This document shows positions 1 through 7,381 of a stretch of DNA of 43,575 bases, one piece after another. The translations under genes were made by a program, and so were the position numbers. Numbering within the stretch: position 1 is the stretch's first letter; each line of letters opens with the position of its first letter. The stretch comes from a virus. The stretch covers positions 1-43,575 of IMG/VR virus record IMGVR_UViG_3300012009_000128. The stretch is one strand, 5' to 3'. Under the pieces are notes generated by a model, which did not search any database, was not told the origin of the DNA, and saw only the letters and a list, made by a program, of their open reading frames with translations.

Positions 1-59
1 CGAAATTGGAGCGCGATTGGATGCGCTCGATACCAAAGCAAAACAGGAGAGAACCTACG

Positions 60-518
60 ATGTTGGATTTAGTGAATCAAGTGATCGACCGTCTGGTCAT
101 CTGGCTGGAAGCGGTCGGACAGGCCGGGGAACCGATGCTGGTGATCCTGGTTAACGTGGTCGTGGTGGCCGTGATGCTGGTCGTGGCATGGAGCCGCTTC
201 GAAGCGATGCGCCGCAGCCAGCAGTGGCTTGCGCTGACGCCGGACGAAAAGCGCCGCAAAATTTGGGACATTCTCCAGGAGGCCTGGGAAGTTGGCGAGT
301 GGCTGTACTCGCATGTTCAGCCTGAAGAAGCGTCTCAGAAGCTGAAAACGTCTGAGGCCAAGAAAGAGGCAGCCGTCGAATATGCGAAGCGGGAGTTGCA
401 AGCATTGGGCGCTGATTATGCCGCTATCAAGACGATTCCCACGCGCATCGAACGAGTTGCTATGCAGCGCAAGGGCGATTACCAACGGTATACGGGTATG
501 CCCTGGGCTTTGGGGTAA
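60..518 (+). CDS. phage holin, LLH-type
   Basis: A 152-residue protein with one strongly hydrophobic segment near residues 27-44 (VILVNVVVVAVMLVVAW), followed by a charged helical tail with an AAVEYAKREL region. This is the layout of the LLH holin family: N-terminal membrane segment, then a cytosolic amphipathic tail with Lys/Ala/Glu-rich repeats ending in an isoleucine/arginine-rich helix. A holin forms the membrane lesion that releases or activates the endolysin. The start was placed at the ATG at 60 because AGGAGA lies just upstream; the frame is open further upstream, but only with a TTG start. The endolysin begins three bases after the stop, a normal lysis cassette. Holin is inferred from topology and position; another small membrane protein of the lysis module is possible. 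Confidence 0.75.
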   Translation: MLDLVNQVIDRLVIWLEAVGQAGEPMLVILVNVVVVAVMLVVAWSRFEAMRRSQQWLALTPDEKRRKIWDILQEAWEVGEWLYSHVQPEEASQKLKTSEAKKEAAVEYAKRELQALGADYAAIKTIPTRIERVAMQRKGDYQRYTGMPWALG

Positions 519-521
519 TTC

Positions 522-1979
522 GTGACCTGGAAAGAACGCACAGCAGGGCTGGCAGCATTGGTGGCGATGGTGGTCCTGTTGTTTGGGCTGTGGCCGGGGC
601 CGCCGCCGGTGGTCGTGTCCGATGCGCCGTCGGTGCGTGGCACCGCGACCGTGCGCGCGCCGGTGGTGGCGGATGGGGATGTAGTGCGGGTCATCGTGGC
701 GTATGCGGACGGCAGCACGGCAGTGTTCGTGCCCCTGGCAACGACACCACCCGCGACGGCCAGCCCGACACCGTCAGCTACCCTAAGCACGACGCTAGAG
801 CCGACTGTGCCACCGACCAACACGCCCCGGCCCACATTCACGCCGCTGCCCAGCAGCACACCGGCACCCAGCAGCACGCCCACGCCGGAGCGGACCACAC
901 TGCCGACGCTGCCACCCAGCACACCCCAGCCGCCGGATGAAGCGGTATGCTACGGCACGGTGGCAGTCGACACGACGCTGAACATCCGCCGGTCGCCGGT
1001 CGATGGCGCAATGGTGGCGATGCTGCGACCCGGTGAGCGCGTGCGCATCGCGCGGGTGGACTATCTGGACCACGACGAGTGGGTTTACTTGTATGCAGCA
1101 AATCAGCGTGAAGGGTGGAGCGCCGCCTACTGGCGCGGCCAGGAATTCATCCGCTACGACATCACGCAGGGCTGTCTGGACGTGCGCTTCCCGGAGCACG
1201 CGGTCGGATGGCACAGCGTGATTAACGGACCGGACCACAACGACATGCTGGCCTCATTCGATGTGCTGCAAGACAAGGGCTACCGTGTGGCGGTTAAGGC
1301 CGTCGATGATGCGCGCGTGGCTGGCTGGGCAGTCGAGCGCGGTGGGTTTGGGGTGTGGCGCACGATCCGAATCGGCGATTGTGCCGATACATCGCTCGAT
1401 CCGAAGGTGGCCGCGCAACTGCGGTTGATTGGGCAAGGGCCGTACATGCCCCCGCCGGAGGCGGGCATCTGGATTGAGCCGGATAACGAGTGTCCGCCGT
1501 ATTTCGAAGACCTGGTCTGGCTGGATGCCTACACAGCGGAACTCATCCGGCTATTCTCCGAGCGCGGGTACAAGGTCGTCTTCGGCACGCAGGGGCCGGG
1601 CTACTGGGAGCGTGCACAGGTGCTGGCCCTGGAGCGCACGTGGGCCACCGCGCGGCGCTATCACGCCTGCTTGGGCTACCACGCCTATGCCGTGCTGCCG
1701 GGGCAGCGGGTGGCCGACAGCAGCATCTGGCTGGGCTACCGGCACCGGCTGATTGCCAGTTGGCTGGCCGAGGCCGGTTATCCCGACATCCCGCTGTGCG
1801 CGACGGAAGTCGGCAGCGGGATGGGCTACCAGCCGTCGCTGCCGGGCGATTTCCGGGACTGGAATGTGGCTGTCCGGGGCGAGGCGAACCTCATGTTTTC
1901 GGCCTGGTGGACGGCGGGTGATTGGGCGAATGCGAGCGTTGATGGCCAGATGGCGAGCATGGCGCAGCTGATGCCGTAA
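522..1979 (+). CDS. signal-anchored endolysin: SH3b plus clan GH-A-like glycosidase domain
   Basis: A 485-residue protein with a GTG start right after the holin stop. Residues about 8-26 form a membrane anchor or signal segment. Residues about 75-140 are a Thr/Pro/Ser-rich linker. An SH3b-like wall-binding domain follows at about 145-210 (VDTTLNIRRSPVDG onward). The C-terminal 270 residues resemble a TIM-barrel glycosidase of clan GH-A type: a probable acid/base Glu in IEPDNE near 319-323, a probable nucleophile Glu in CATEVGSG near 428, and many aromatic residues between. It would cleave cell-wall glycan after export. The N-terminal anchor suggests an exported, holin-activated lysin rather than a purely cytosolic one. 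Gene position beside the holin supports lysis; the exact bond cut cannot be told from sequence. Confidence 0.75.
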   Translation: MTWKERTAGLAALVAMVVLLFGLWPGPPPVVVSDAPSVRGTATVRAPVVADGDVVRVIVAYADGSTAVFVPLATTPPATASPTPSATLSTTLEPTVPPTNTPRPTFTPLPSSTPAPSSTPTPERTTLPTLPPSTPQPPDEAVCYGTVAVDTTLNIRRSPVDGAMVAMLRPGERVRIARVDYLDHDEWVYLYAANQREGWSAAYWRGQEFIRYDITQGCLDVRFPEHAVGWHSVINGPDHNDMLASFDVLQDKGYRVAVKAVDDARVAGWAVERGGFGVWRTIRIGDCADTSLDPKVAAQLRLIGQGPYMPPPEAGIWIEPDNECPPYFEDLVWLDAYTAELIRLFSERGYKVVFGTQGPGYWERAQVLALERTWATARRYHACLGYHAYAVLPGQRVADSSIWLGYRHRLIASWLAEAGYPDIPLCATEVGSGMGYQPSLPGDFRDWNVAVRGEANLMFSAWWTAGDWANASVDGQMASMAQLMP

Positions 1980-2033
1980 GAGTCAAGTTTTATGTGTAAA
2001 TTATGACAAGCAGTATGAAAATCACGATTTAGG

Positions 2034-2063
2034 CAAACAAAAAACCCGCGCAATGGCGGGTTT
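2034..2063 (-). terminator. rho-independent terminator between convergent genes
   Basis: An 8-bp stem (AAACCCGC with GCGGGTTT, 6-nt loop) followed on the minus strand by a T-rich run. It ends the secreted SH3b-Excalibur gene and probably also stops lysis transcription from the other side. Confidence 0.8.
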
Positions 2064-2084
2064 GATGTTTATGCACACCCTTGA

Positions 2085-3233
2085 TCATCCGCAAAGGCTC
2101 TCACACGGCACGCCGTTGTTGTTTTGATCCAGCTTCGATGGATCGCCGGGGCACGCCAAGAAATAGTTCATTACCTCTGAGCACGTTGAAAAGTCGCTAC
2201 AGTTGTAGATGTCGCCGCCACAGTTCCAGGACGGCGTAGCGTCAGGCGCAGTGGTTGCCGCAGGTGGTGGACTATCTGGCTGGCCCCCTGATGGTGGTTG
2301 CGCGGGTTGCACGACCACTGGCGCTGGTTCAGAAGCGCTGGTGAGCCAGCTTGCCACCCATCCCGTAGTTCCAAAAGCTCTAAAGCCATACCATATCCTG
2401 CCGTCAGTATCTTCGTTTTCATCGAGGACCAGCAGTGAATCGCCGTACTCCAACTGGCCGATGATATCACAACCAGTACCGACGCATTCCCGAACATTCA
2501 GGACCTGAGCCGTCACATAGCGTGTCTGGGGTGGCCTGGTGGGTGCTGGCGTATTCGAGGGAATGGAGGTTCTTGTGGGGTGCGGCGTAGTCGTCGGGGT
2601 ACGTGTATTCGTCGGCGTGAGCGTAATGGTCGGTGTCGGCGTAACGGTCGCGGTGGGCGTCGGCGTGTAAGTGACGAATTCCGCTTCGCCGCGTTCGATT
2701 GCGTCGATCCCGAAGAGATAATAATCATCATCCTGAGCTTCGAGCCATAACGTCACCTGGGCCGAGCTATCGCTAGGATTGAATTCGAGCGTGATGAATG
2801 CGACATCTTCCGGCACATCGTAGATCAGGAGGCTGCGTTCGCTGTCCTGGGCGTCAATGGGCTGCCCGTTGGTATAACCGGGATAGTCGATGCCGTCATA
2901 GAACGCATCACGCACGGCGCGCATGTGGTCAATTTTGAGATCAGTATCATCAACACGGGCCGGGAAATCGTCGCCGTAGTATGTGAACTCATCCTGGCCG
3001 TGATTCCACAGCACAACCTCAAAAACCAGGAATAGTCCGTGCTCCGGTGTGTCGCCGTCGGCTTCGTCAATACTGCGGATGCTCAGGATATCCATTTGGT
3101 AATCGTCGATGGTGATCGACACGATGCCTGGATCATCAGATTGAGCAAAAAGGCGCGAAATTGGCGCATAACTACCGACTGCGAGCGCCAGCATCACAAA
3201 CGCCGGGATTAAACAACGGTAGCATCTCTGCAT
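2085..3233 (-). CDS. secreted SH3b and Excalibur-domain protein
   Basis: A 382-residue exported protein. The ATG at 3233 is preferred over in-frame starts further upstream because AGGGGGG precedes it and it gives a proper signal peptide (hydrophobic stretch ending near AQSDD). Residues about 30-190 are an acidic domain I do not recognise. A long Thr/Pro-rich linker follows (TPTPTATVTPTPTITLTP). Next comes an SH3b domain (VLNVRECVGTGCDIIGQL, ending GWVASWLTS), then a C-terminal Excalibur-like calcium-binding motif with six cysteines (DQNNNGVPCESLC). Such proteins bind the cell envelope. It has its own promoter and terminator and points away from the lysis genes, so it is likely a lysogenic-conversion gene expressed from the prophage, not a virion part. 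The role is inference; the domains are clear. Confidence 0.8.
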   Translation of the reverse strand: MQRCYRCLIPAFVMLALAVGSYAPISRLFAQSDDPGIVSITIDDYQMDILSIRSIDEADGDTPEHGLFLVFEVVLWNHGQDEFTYYGDDFPARVDDTDLKIDHMRAVRDAFYDGIDYPGYTNGQPIDAQDSERSLLIYDVPEDVAFITLEFNPSDSSAQVTLWLEAQDDDYYLFGIDAIERGEAEFVTYTPTPTATVTPTPTITLTPTNTRTPTTTPHPTRTSIPSNTPAPTRPPQTRYVTAQVLNVRECVGTGCDIIGQLEYGDSLLVLDENEDTDGRIWYGFRAFGTTGWVASWLTSASEPAPVVVQPAQPPSGGQPDSPPPAATTAPDATPSWNCGGDIYNCSDFSTCSEVMNYFLACPGDPSKLDQNNNGVPCESLCG

Positions 3234-3270
3234 GGCAATGCCCCCCTGATGATATATGATTCTTATATTC

Positions 3271-3300
3271 ATTATATATCCGTTCAATATGACAGGCTAA
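3271..3300 (-). promoter_or_regulatory. sigma70-type promoter for the SH3b-Excalibur gene
   Basis: On the minus strand a perfect TATAAT (3271-3276) has TTAGCC 18 bp upstream (3295-3300). The -35 box is weak but the spacing fits and transcription would start about 30 bp before the ATG at 3233. Confidence 0.5.
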
Positions 3301-3352
3301 TCAGTTGAGATAAGCAAACAAGCCGGCCAGGAGAATTCGACAACATCATAAA

Positions 3353-3381
3353 CAAAAAAACGCCCCGCACGACGGCGGGGC
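3353..3381 (-). terminator. rho-independent terminator
   Basis: Stem GCCCCGC/GCGGGGC with a 6-nt loop, followed on the minus strand by seven T. It lies just after the stop of the ribbon-helix-helix gene and ends the minus-strand unit that comes from about 4720. Confidence 0.85.
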
Positions 3382-3396
3382 ATTTTGTATAATCTG

Positions 3397-3600
3397 CTAC
3401 TTCTCATCATCCGACTCAGCCTCTTTATGCCAGGGACGGCCAGGTTTAGGATCATCAGGCCACTCGACATCCAACTCAGCGGCTAGAAGAGCTAAGGCCC
3501 GGCGGTAGAGCTGGCTTTTCTGCAAGCCGGTTTTTTCCATCATTTCATCGACGGCATCGGATTGTTCCTCAGTGATCATAAACGACTGCAAGACGCTCAT
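3397..3600 (-). CDS. ribbon-helix-helix (CopG/Arc-like) small protein
   Basis: A 67-residue protein. Residues 5-45 fit a ribbon-helix-helix: a short N-terminal strand (LQSFMITEEQ), helix A (SDAVDEMMEKTG), then a turn and helix B (QKSQLYRRALALLAAEL). The C-terminal 20 residues are charged and probably disordered. Ribbon-helix-helix dimers bind DNA with the N-terminal strand, usually as repressors or antitoxins; no toxin partner is obvious next to it. AAAGGTAA precedes the ATG. It is the last gene of the minus unit 4444-3397 and is followed by a strong terminator. The fold is a reasonable call; its target is unknown. Confidence 0.6.
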   Translation of the reverse strand: MSVLQSFMITEEQSDAVDEMMEKTGLQKSQLYRRALALLAAELDVEWPDDPKPGRPWHKEAESDDEK

Positions 3601-3653
3601 GGGTTTACCTTTCCACTCATATATACCAGGGTAAGGGGAACTACGTAGGCCAA

Positions 3654-3678
3654 GCGGCGGGGTACAAGACCCCGCCGC
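3654..3678 (-). other. intercistronic hairpin
   Basis: A 9-bp perfect stem (GCGGCGGGG/CCCCGCCGC) with a 7-nt loop between the stop of one minus gene (3687) and the start of the next (3600). No T-tract follows, so it is not a classical terminator. It belongs to a recurrent set in this genome. Confidence 0.7.
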
Positions 3679-3686
3679 AGGTTGGA

Positions 3687-3986
3687 CTAGAACACCAGCA
3701 GATCGTCATCTATGAAGATGCCGACGGCTGGGTGATTCAATTCAAGCGAGATTTTCAGGCCGATTCCCGACAGGATTGTGATATCCAGTTCGGTTATCGT
3801 ATCTGTAAAGCTCGTCAGCTTGAACGCCTCCACAGAGAAGTGTTCATAGTCCGAGGTTACAAGATGCGCCCGACCTTTCTCGATTCGAACATTTCCAAAC
3901 CGATCCCACAGCACACGCCGTGCGTAATCGATTTGTGCATCTGCGTCCAGAGGGCAGATGACGCCCAACTCATGTTGGCCAAACAT
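3687..3986 (-). CDS. conserved-looking small phage protein of unknown function
   Basis: A 99-residue acidic protein with predicted alternating strands (TELDITILSGIGLKISLEL) and no membrane segment. I do not recognise a family. The start at 3986 is decided by the ribosome binding site: GGAGG lies six bases upstream, whereas the longer frame starting with TTG at 3998 would have that site inside its own coding region. It lies between two other small minus genes, separated on each side by a strong hairpin, so it is probably co-transcribed with them from the promoter at 4757. Confidence 0.6.
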   Translation of the reverse strand: MFGQHELGVICPLDADAQIDYARRVLWDRFGNVRIEKGRAHLVTSDYEHFSVEAFKLTSFTDTITELDITILSGIGLKISLELNHPAVGIFIDDDLLVF

Positions 3987-4054
3987 AGTAGCCTCCAAAA
4001 AGAGGTGAGGCTCTTGAACGATGTAAGCCGATTTAGGTGGCAGATATTCAGAGT

Positions 4055-4079
4055 GAGGGGCAGGGCCAGCCTGCCCCTC
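4055..4079 (-). other. intercistronic hairpin
   Basis: A 10-bp perfect stem (GAGGGGCAGG/CCTGCCCCTC) with a 5-nt loop in the gap between two minus-strand genes (stop at 4088, next start at 3986). No U-tract. Confidence 0.7.
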
Positions 4080-4087
4080 GTGGCGGG

Positions 4088-4444
4088 TTAAATCAGGTAC
4101 AGTGTACCGTCTACAGAGACGGCAACCGCTTCCTGATTTAGCTTATTCCGAAGCGCAGCCGCAAGCTGGTGAACAGCCCGCAGCTGTGCTATACTCAGGG
4201 TGTCTGTGTGACTGTAGACCAAAGTCACAGTCTCGACAATCAACTGACCTTGATTGTCGACCCAGCTTCCCTGAGCGGGAATTGCTGTGGCACCGCCGAA
4301 CAAAACTGCTAGGGTCCGGAGAGCCGTCCGGACCCAGCGCTTGTGTTCGATTGTGTCTAGTTCCTGGTCCCCAAGAGTTCCGGGAACATAGACCTCTACG
4401 CGATGCTTCAACCCTTCACCGAATATCTGCCCAACGGCGGTCAT
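4088..4444 (-). CDS. conserved hypothetical protein (DUF3574-like pattern)
   Basis: A 118-residue soluble protein. The stretch FGGATAIPAQGSWV, followed by ETVTLVYSHTD, resembles a widespread set of small hypothetical proteins in which a glycine-rich turn is followed by a GxW strand and a VxLVYS strand; I recall this pattern from DUF3574-like proteins, but it was not searched. It carries the strongest ribosome binding site of the area (AAAGGAGGT), and its mRNA has a leader of about 280 nt from a near-consensus promoter, so it is likely the most highly made protein of this group. The role is unknown; high expression from a possible prophage-active promoter would fit an immunity or anti-restriction role, which is speculation. 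Confidence 0.65.
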   Translation of the reverse strand: MTAVGQIFGEGLKHRVEVYVPGTLGDQELDTIEHKRWVRTALRTLAVLFGGATAIPAQGSWVDNQGQLIVETVTLVYSHTDTLSIAQLRAVHQLAAALRNKLNQEAVAVSVDGTLYLI

Positions 4445-4476
4445 GAGAAACCTCCTTTAACTAAAGAAACGAGAAC

Positions 4477-4530
4477 CGAAGTCCGGAGCTGCCCTCCGGA
4501 CTTCGCCTTTAACTCCGAGATTTCTCGGAG
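4477..4530 (-). promoter_or_regulatory. two-hairpin mRNA leader
   Basis: In the 5' leader of the 4088-4444 gene lie two perfect hairpins. One has a 12-bp stem with a 5-nt loop (4477-4505, arm CGAAGTCCGGAG); the other spans 4513-4530 (arm CTCCGAGA). The first ends about 22 bases before the Shine-Dalgarno sequence. They could stabilise the mRNA or regulate it. The rest of the stretch 4531-4728 is the purine-rich leader transcript with no gene I can support. Confidence 0.6.
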
Positions 4531-4728
4531 CCAAAAGCGAGGGCAGATTTTCTTTTTTCTCTCCCGCTGGTTTGGGGCTTTCTGATGGTGCCTGTTCCGG
4601 GTTTCCAGCTACCCTCTTTCTATGTTGGCCCCGGTGGCTTATCGGAGTTTGCCTTCCCGGAGAGTTGTGTTTTATGGTGTCTCTGTGTTTTCTGTTTGGG
4701 GTGTCCCTCTCTCTAACTTTCTATCTAT

Positions 4729-4757
4729 ATTATATAACGTTATATGTTTTTAGTCAA
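4729..4757 (-). promoter_or_regulatory. near-consensus sigma70 promoter with palindrome
   Basis: Minus strand TTGACT (4752-4757), 17-bp spacer, TATAAT (4729-4734). A 14-bp palindrome ATATAACGTTATAT (4732-4745) overlaps the -10 box and could be an operator. It drives the unit 4444-3397. Confidence 0.85.
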
Positions 4758-4849
4758 TAGAGAAGTATATAAAAAGAATTAAGGTTTGATATAGATTTAG
4801 CATAATTATCTTTATGATTTGCTAGGAACTGCGCACATAGATTAGTAAA

Positions 4850-4877
4850 ATAAAAAATCCCCGCCAGCCGGCGGGGA
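4850..4877 (-). terminator. rho-independent terminator of the integrase unit
   Basis: Stem TCCCCGCC/GGCGGGGA with a 4-nt loop, followed on the minus strand by ATTTTTTATTTT. It ends the unit 6370-4909 just upstream of the promoter at 4757. The interval 4758-4849 between them shows nothing else. Confidence 0.85.
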
Positions 4878-4908
4878 AGGGTCATAAATTATCAGAGGTT
4901 ATGCCGTC

Positions 4909-5322
4909 CTATTGAGCATACTGGTTGTTGCTTTCTGGTATGATGCTCACATACCACACACGGCGATCTTCCATCTGTTCAATCGAATCAAACCCCAGAA
5001 TACCCTGATCTAGACGAGGGCCAAGCGTGGCGAGCTGGGCGTCTGTGAGCTGATTCGCCCGTTCAAGGCTGATCGTGCAGATCACAACCTGCGCGGTTAA
5101 CTCACGATTCAAAAGGTCTTTAATCGACCAGGTCGATCCCTTTTGACTGGTATGCTGACCAAAGTGATTGACTTCATATACTTCGGTCCCCAGTTCGATA
5201 TCGTCGATGGATATCCAGTCGCCGTCCGGGGTTAAGCGGACGCGATCACGTGTGACAGCGGGCACCAGTACGGCGGTGCGGCTGCCGTCCAGAATGGTTT
5301 GAACTCCAATGATGATCGGCAT
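4909..5322 (-). CDS. unknown soluble protein downstream of the integrase
   Basis: A 137-residue protein without signal or membrane segment. It has predicted strands at both ends (MPIIIGVQTIL and RRVWYVSIIP) around a helical part. I do not recognise it. It starts 13 bases after the integrase stop with a good GAGAGGAGA ribosome site, so the two are co-expressed and end at the same terminator. Its position suggests a helper of integration, excision or lysogeny, but it lacks the small basic winged-helix look of an excisionase, so that stays inference. Confidence 0.6.
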   Translation of the reverse strand: MPIIIGVQTILDGSRTAVLVPAVTRDRVRLTPDGDWISIDDIELGTEVYEVNHFGQHTSQKGSTWSIKDLLNRELTAQVVICTISLERANQLTDAQLATLGPRLDQGILGFDSIEQMEDRRVWYVSIIPESNNQYAQ

Positions 5323-5335
5323 GGGTTTCTCCTCT

Positions 5336-6370
5336 CTATGTCATGCCGTCGTTGGCAATTTCTGCATCTTCAATGTAGCGCCGGGGCATCGACAGACTCG
5401 ACCATCCACCGGCTTCTTGCAGGCGGATGACATCCACCTTATCCGCCCAGTATGTTGCCCAATAGTGACGGCAGTCATGTGGGCTAAGTTTATCCAGGCC
5501 GATCTTTGCGCCCAGATTGCGGACCCGGCGACGTATTGATCGCGTGCTCATTCCAGCATCGCTAAGTGTGCCGTCTTTGCGGCTACTGCGCAGCAGCGGC
5601 CCGACGGCCAGCGCATCTCCTGAATTGAACCAGGCTCGCAACGCGCGCATGGTATCGGCGCTCAGCTTATGCGTTTGGGTTTTGTCCACCTTCGGACGGT
5701 AAAAGCGCATCTCGCCGGCCTTCAGATCGAATTCCGCCACCTGGAGCCGGGTGACTTCACCAACACGTAGACCGTGATCCAGCAGCAGGCACATCAGCAG
5801 CGCATCGCGCCGACCCTGTGGAGTGTCAGGCTGGTGTTTCAGATCACGGGCCTGATCTGCACCGATATGCACCGGATCGGCCTTTTTGCGGCCCCGGCGG
5901 GTTTGTGAGCGCCGCTCATCAAGGTGGTTAGCCTCTTTACGGCTGTAGCCGCTCACTGATTTTATCAAGGCCAACTCCTGGGCATCGAGTATGCCGGCCT
6001 TGACCGCTAGCCCTGCGTAGGTTTTGATCGTAGAGAGTCGCACATTAATGCTGCCCACAGCATCGCCCTGCGTGACCATCCAGTTACGAAAGCCTTCGAC
6101 CAGGCCCCAGGTCACGCCCCGCCAGGCTGTCGGATCGTGTTGCAGCATATCAGCCTGTATGGTCAGGTATGCGTCGGAGGCATCGGCCAAGAAATCCGCG
6201 AACCGTGCCAGGTCTGCCGTCTGCCGGCGAATAGTGTTGTCAGCCTTGCGGCTGAGGTAGTCTTCGAAAACAGATGCACGCGCATGATGACTGGCGACCT
6301 GGCCAGCCAGTTCGAGCGCGCTGATTTGATCGTCATCATCCCGGAGTGGGACCAGTGAATCACGTGTCAT
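5336..6370 (-). CDS. int: tyrosine recombinase (phage integrase)
   Basis: A 344-residue member of the tyrosine recombinase family. The N-terminal half is a core-binding helical domain (YLSRKADNTIRRQTADLARF, then LSTIKTYAGLAVK). The catalytic domain shows the conserved set: Arg in LRVGEVTRL near residue 200, HDCRH near 297-301, GGW near 322-324 and the nucleophile Tyr in RRYIED near 332. All needed residues are present, so it should be active in site-specific integration and excision of the phage genome or in resolving multimers. It is transcribed away from the accessory genes and ends with the unknown gene at 4909. No attP core could be identified. XerC/D-like multimer resolution is the main alternative. 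Confidence 0.92.
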   Translation of the reverse strand: MTRDSLVPLRDDDDQISALELAGQVASHHARASVFEDYLSRKADNTIRRQTADLARFADFLADASDAYLTIQADMLQHDPTAWRGVTWGLVEGFRNWMVTQGDAVGSINVRLSTIKTYAGLAVKAGILDAQELALIKSVSGYSRKEANHLDERRSQTRRGRKKADPVHIGADQARDLKHQPDTPQGRRDALLMCLLLDHGLRVGEVTRLQVAEFDLKAGEMRFYRPKVDKTQTHKLSADTMRALRAWFNSGDALAVGPLLRSSRKDGTLSDAGMSTRSIRRRVRNLGAKIGLDKLSPHDCRHYWATYWADKVDVIRLQEAGGWSSLSMPRRYIEDAEIANDGMT

Positions 6371-6425
6371 TTCGTGTTCTCACCTTGCGCCGATTTCGTT
6401 CCATAATCGGACTCTATTTTACATT

Positions 6426-6447
6426 AAAAAGAGCGTCGAAGACGCTC
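6426..6447 (-). terminator. rho-independent terminator
   Basis: Stem GAGCGTC/GACGCTC with a GAA loop, followed on the minus strand by five T. It ends the membrane protein gene at 6498 and separates it from the integrase. Confidence 0.8.
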
Positions 6448-6497
6448 ATCAGGTTGAAATGGGAAAGCAGGTATAGCTTACTAGGAAGGGATGGATG

Positions 6498-6998
6498 CTA
6501 CAGCGCTAGCACAATAGCGGCCACCACAAGCATAGCGACTGTAACTCCCAAGCAGATGGTAGAACGACAAATGCAGACTGCCTTCGAGTTGATTTTCTCA
6601 TTATTGGCTGTAACCGCATCTACATATGAAGAAATCAACATAGCAAAGTATTGTTCATCATCATGGTCATTGAGTGCCCAGGAAGCTTTCTCCCAACTCA
6701 TCTCTATTGGAGATTCAAAAGTGATTGGCATTCTTGACCAAAGCGCCCAGTAAAAAGATAATATATAGGCAATCAGTGCTCCAACTAAAAAAATAAAATC
6801 ATACCATTTCAAATCTATACTGGCGCGATCAACAAAAAAACTTTGTAAATTGAGAGCAGCGAAAAATCCAAGTATAATAGAGCCTACACTAATATTCTGC
6901 CAAGCTTTTTGATCAAGTGACAGAAATGCTTGGTGCTGCTCTTCCAAGCGCTCCTCAGCAAGTTTAAGAAAGTTCTGTGCTCTAAATGTTTCTTCCAT
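6498..6998 (-). CDS. three-segment membrane protein of unknown function
   Basis: A 166-residue protein: an amphipathic N-terminal helical part (FLKLAEERLEEQHQAFLSL), a first membrane pair at about residues 38-57 and 66-87 (DFIFLVGALIAYILSFYWAL), a soluble helical middle, and a C-terminal membrane segment (TICLGVTVAMLVVAAIV). The start at 6998 follows GAGGT at short spacing. The longer open frame up to 7169 was refused because its extra residues are an Arg/Phe-rich shadow of a Pro/Lys-rich plus-strand frame. The topology is reminiscent of small membrane effectors next to nucleotide-signalling systems, but no partner enzyme is here. It could be a superinfection-exclusion protein; this is inference. 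Confidence 0.6.
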   Translation of the reverse strand: MEETFRAQNFLKLAEERLEEQHQAFLSLDQKAWQNISVGSIILGFFAALNLQSFFVDRASIDLKWYDFIFLVGALIAYILSFYWALWSRMPITFESPIEMSWEKASWALNDHDDEQYFAMLISSYVDAVTANNEKINSKAVCICRSTICLGVTVAMLVVAAIVLAL

Positions 6999-7022
6999 TA
7001 GAACCTCATGGAGGTGTTGTCG

Positions 7023-7184
7023 ATGCCCGAAGATCGAAAAAAACCGCAGCCTAAGCCGTCTACTCCCAAGCCGAAGCCGATACTTCCTGCCGAAAAGCCG
7101 CAAGGCTCGACTGGTGCAATCCAAAAGGATTACCCTAAAAAAGCACCTAAAACGGATAAAAAAGGTCATGACAAAACGCGATAA
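7023..7184 (+). CDS. 53-residue proline/lysine-rich peptide
   Basis: A short frame starting MPEDRKKPQPKPS and ending GHDKTR. GGAGGTG lies seven bases before the ATG, a strong ribosome site, and the composition (very rich in Pro, Lys and Gln) is unlike chance. It starts only 24 bases from the divergent membrane protein gene, so the promoter of one gene must lie inside the other. No known family; a disordered, basic peptide that might bind nucleic acid or another protein. A second, related frame overlaps its end. Confidence 0.5.
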   Translation: MPEDRKKPQPKPSTPKPKPILPAEKPQGSTGAIQKDYPKKAPKTDKKGHDKTR

Positions 7185-7320
7185 ATCAACAGCTAAATCT
7201 AGATCAAAACCGCCCTAAAAACCAATATTGCCCAAAATCAAGCCGCCAGGTTCTACTCAATCTGTGCGAAAAAGCAGCTCTGATTTAGAATGCCATGATG
7301 TAGAAGAGGGCAAAGGATAA
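7168..7320 (+). pseudogene. second Pro/Lys-rich frame, interrupted by an in-frame stop
   Basis: Starting at the ATG at 7168, overlapping the end of the preceding frame, the sequence reads MTKRDKSTAKSRSKPP, then a TAA at 7216-7218, and continues in the same frame as KPILPKIKPPGSTQSVRKSS to a stop at 7318. The second half matches the KPILPAEKPQGST stretch of the previous peptide, so this looks like a tandem duplicate disabled by a premature stop, or a gene needing stop readthrough. A sequencing error is also possible. Confidence 0.45.
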
Positions 7321-7332
7321 CAAGCAAATAAC

Positions 7333-7359
7333 AGAGCCGGACTTCCCCCCCCCGGCTCT
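7333..7359 (-). terminator. probable terminator after the methyltransferase gene
   Basis: Stem AGAGCCGG/CCGGCTCT around an 11-nt loop containing a cytosine run. On the minus strand GTTATTTGCTTG follows, moderately T-rich. It lies between convergent genes and may act in both directions. Confidence 0.55.
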
Positions 7360-7381
7360 ATGTTCCCATCAGCAATTCCGA

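Noticed and set aside
2-154. Frame at the left edge (EIGARLDALDTKAKQ) as the end of an upstream gene
   Set aside because: Coiled-coil look is suggestive, but it would overlap the holin by 95 bases; cannot be decided from the window.
4403-4760. Two short plus frames in the leader region
   Set aside because: They lie antisense to a promoter and leader with strong structure; no ribosome site.
6999-7169. N-terminal extension of the membrane protein
   Set aside because: The extra residues are Arg/Phe-rich and antisense to a Pro/Lys-rich plus frame with a strong ribosome site.
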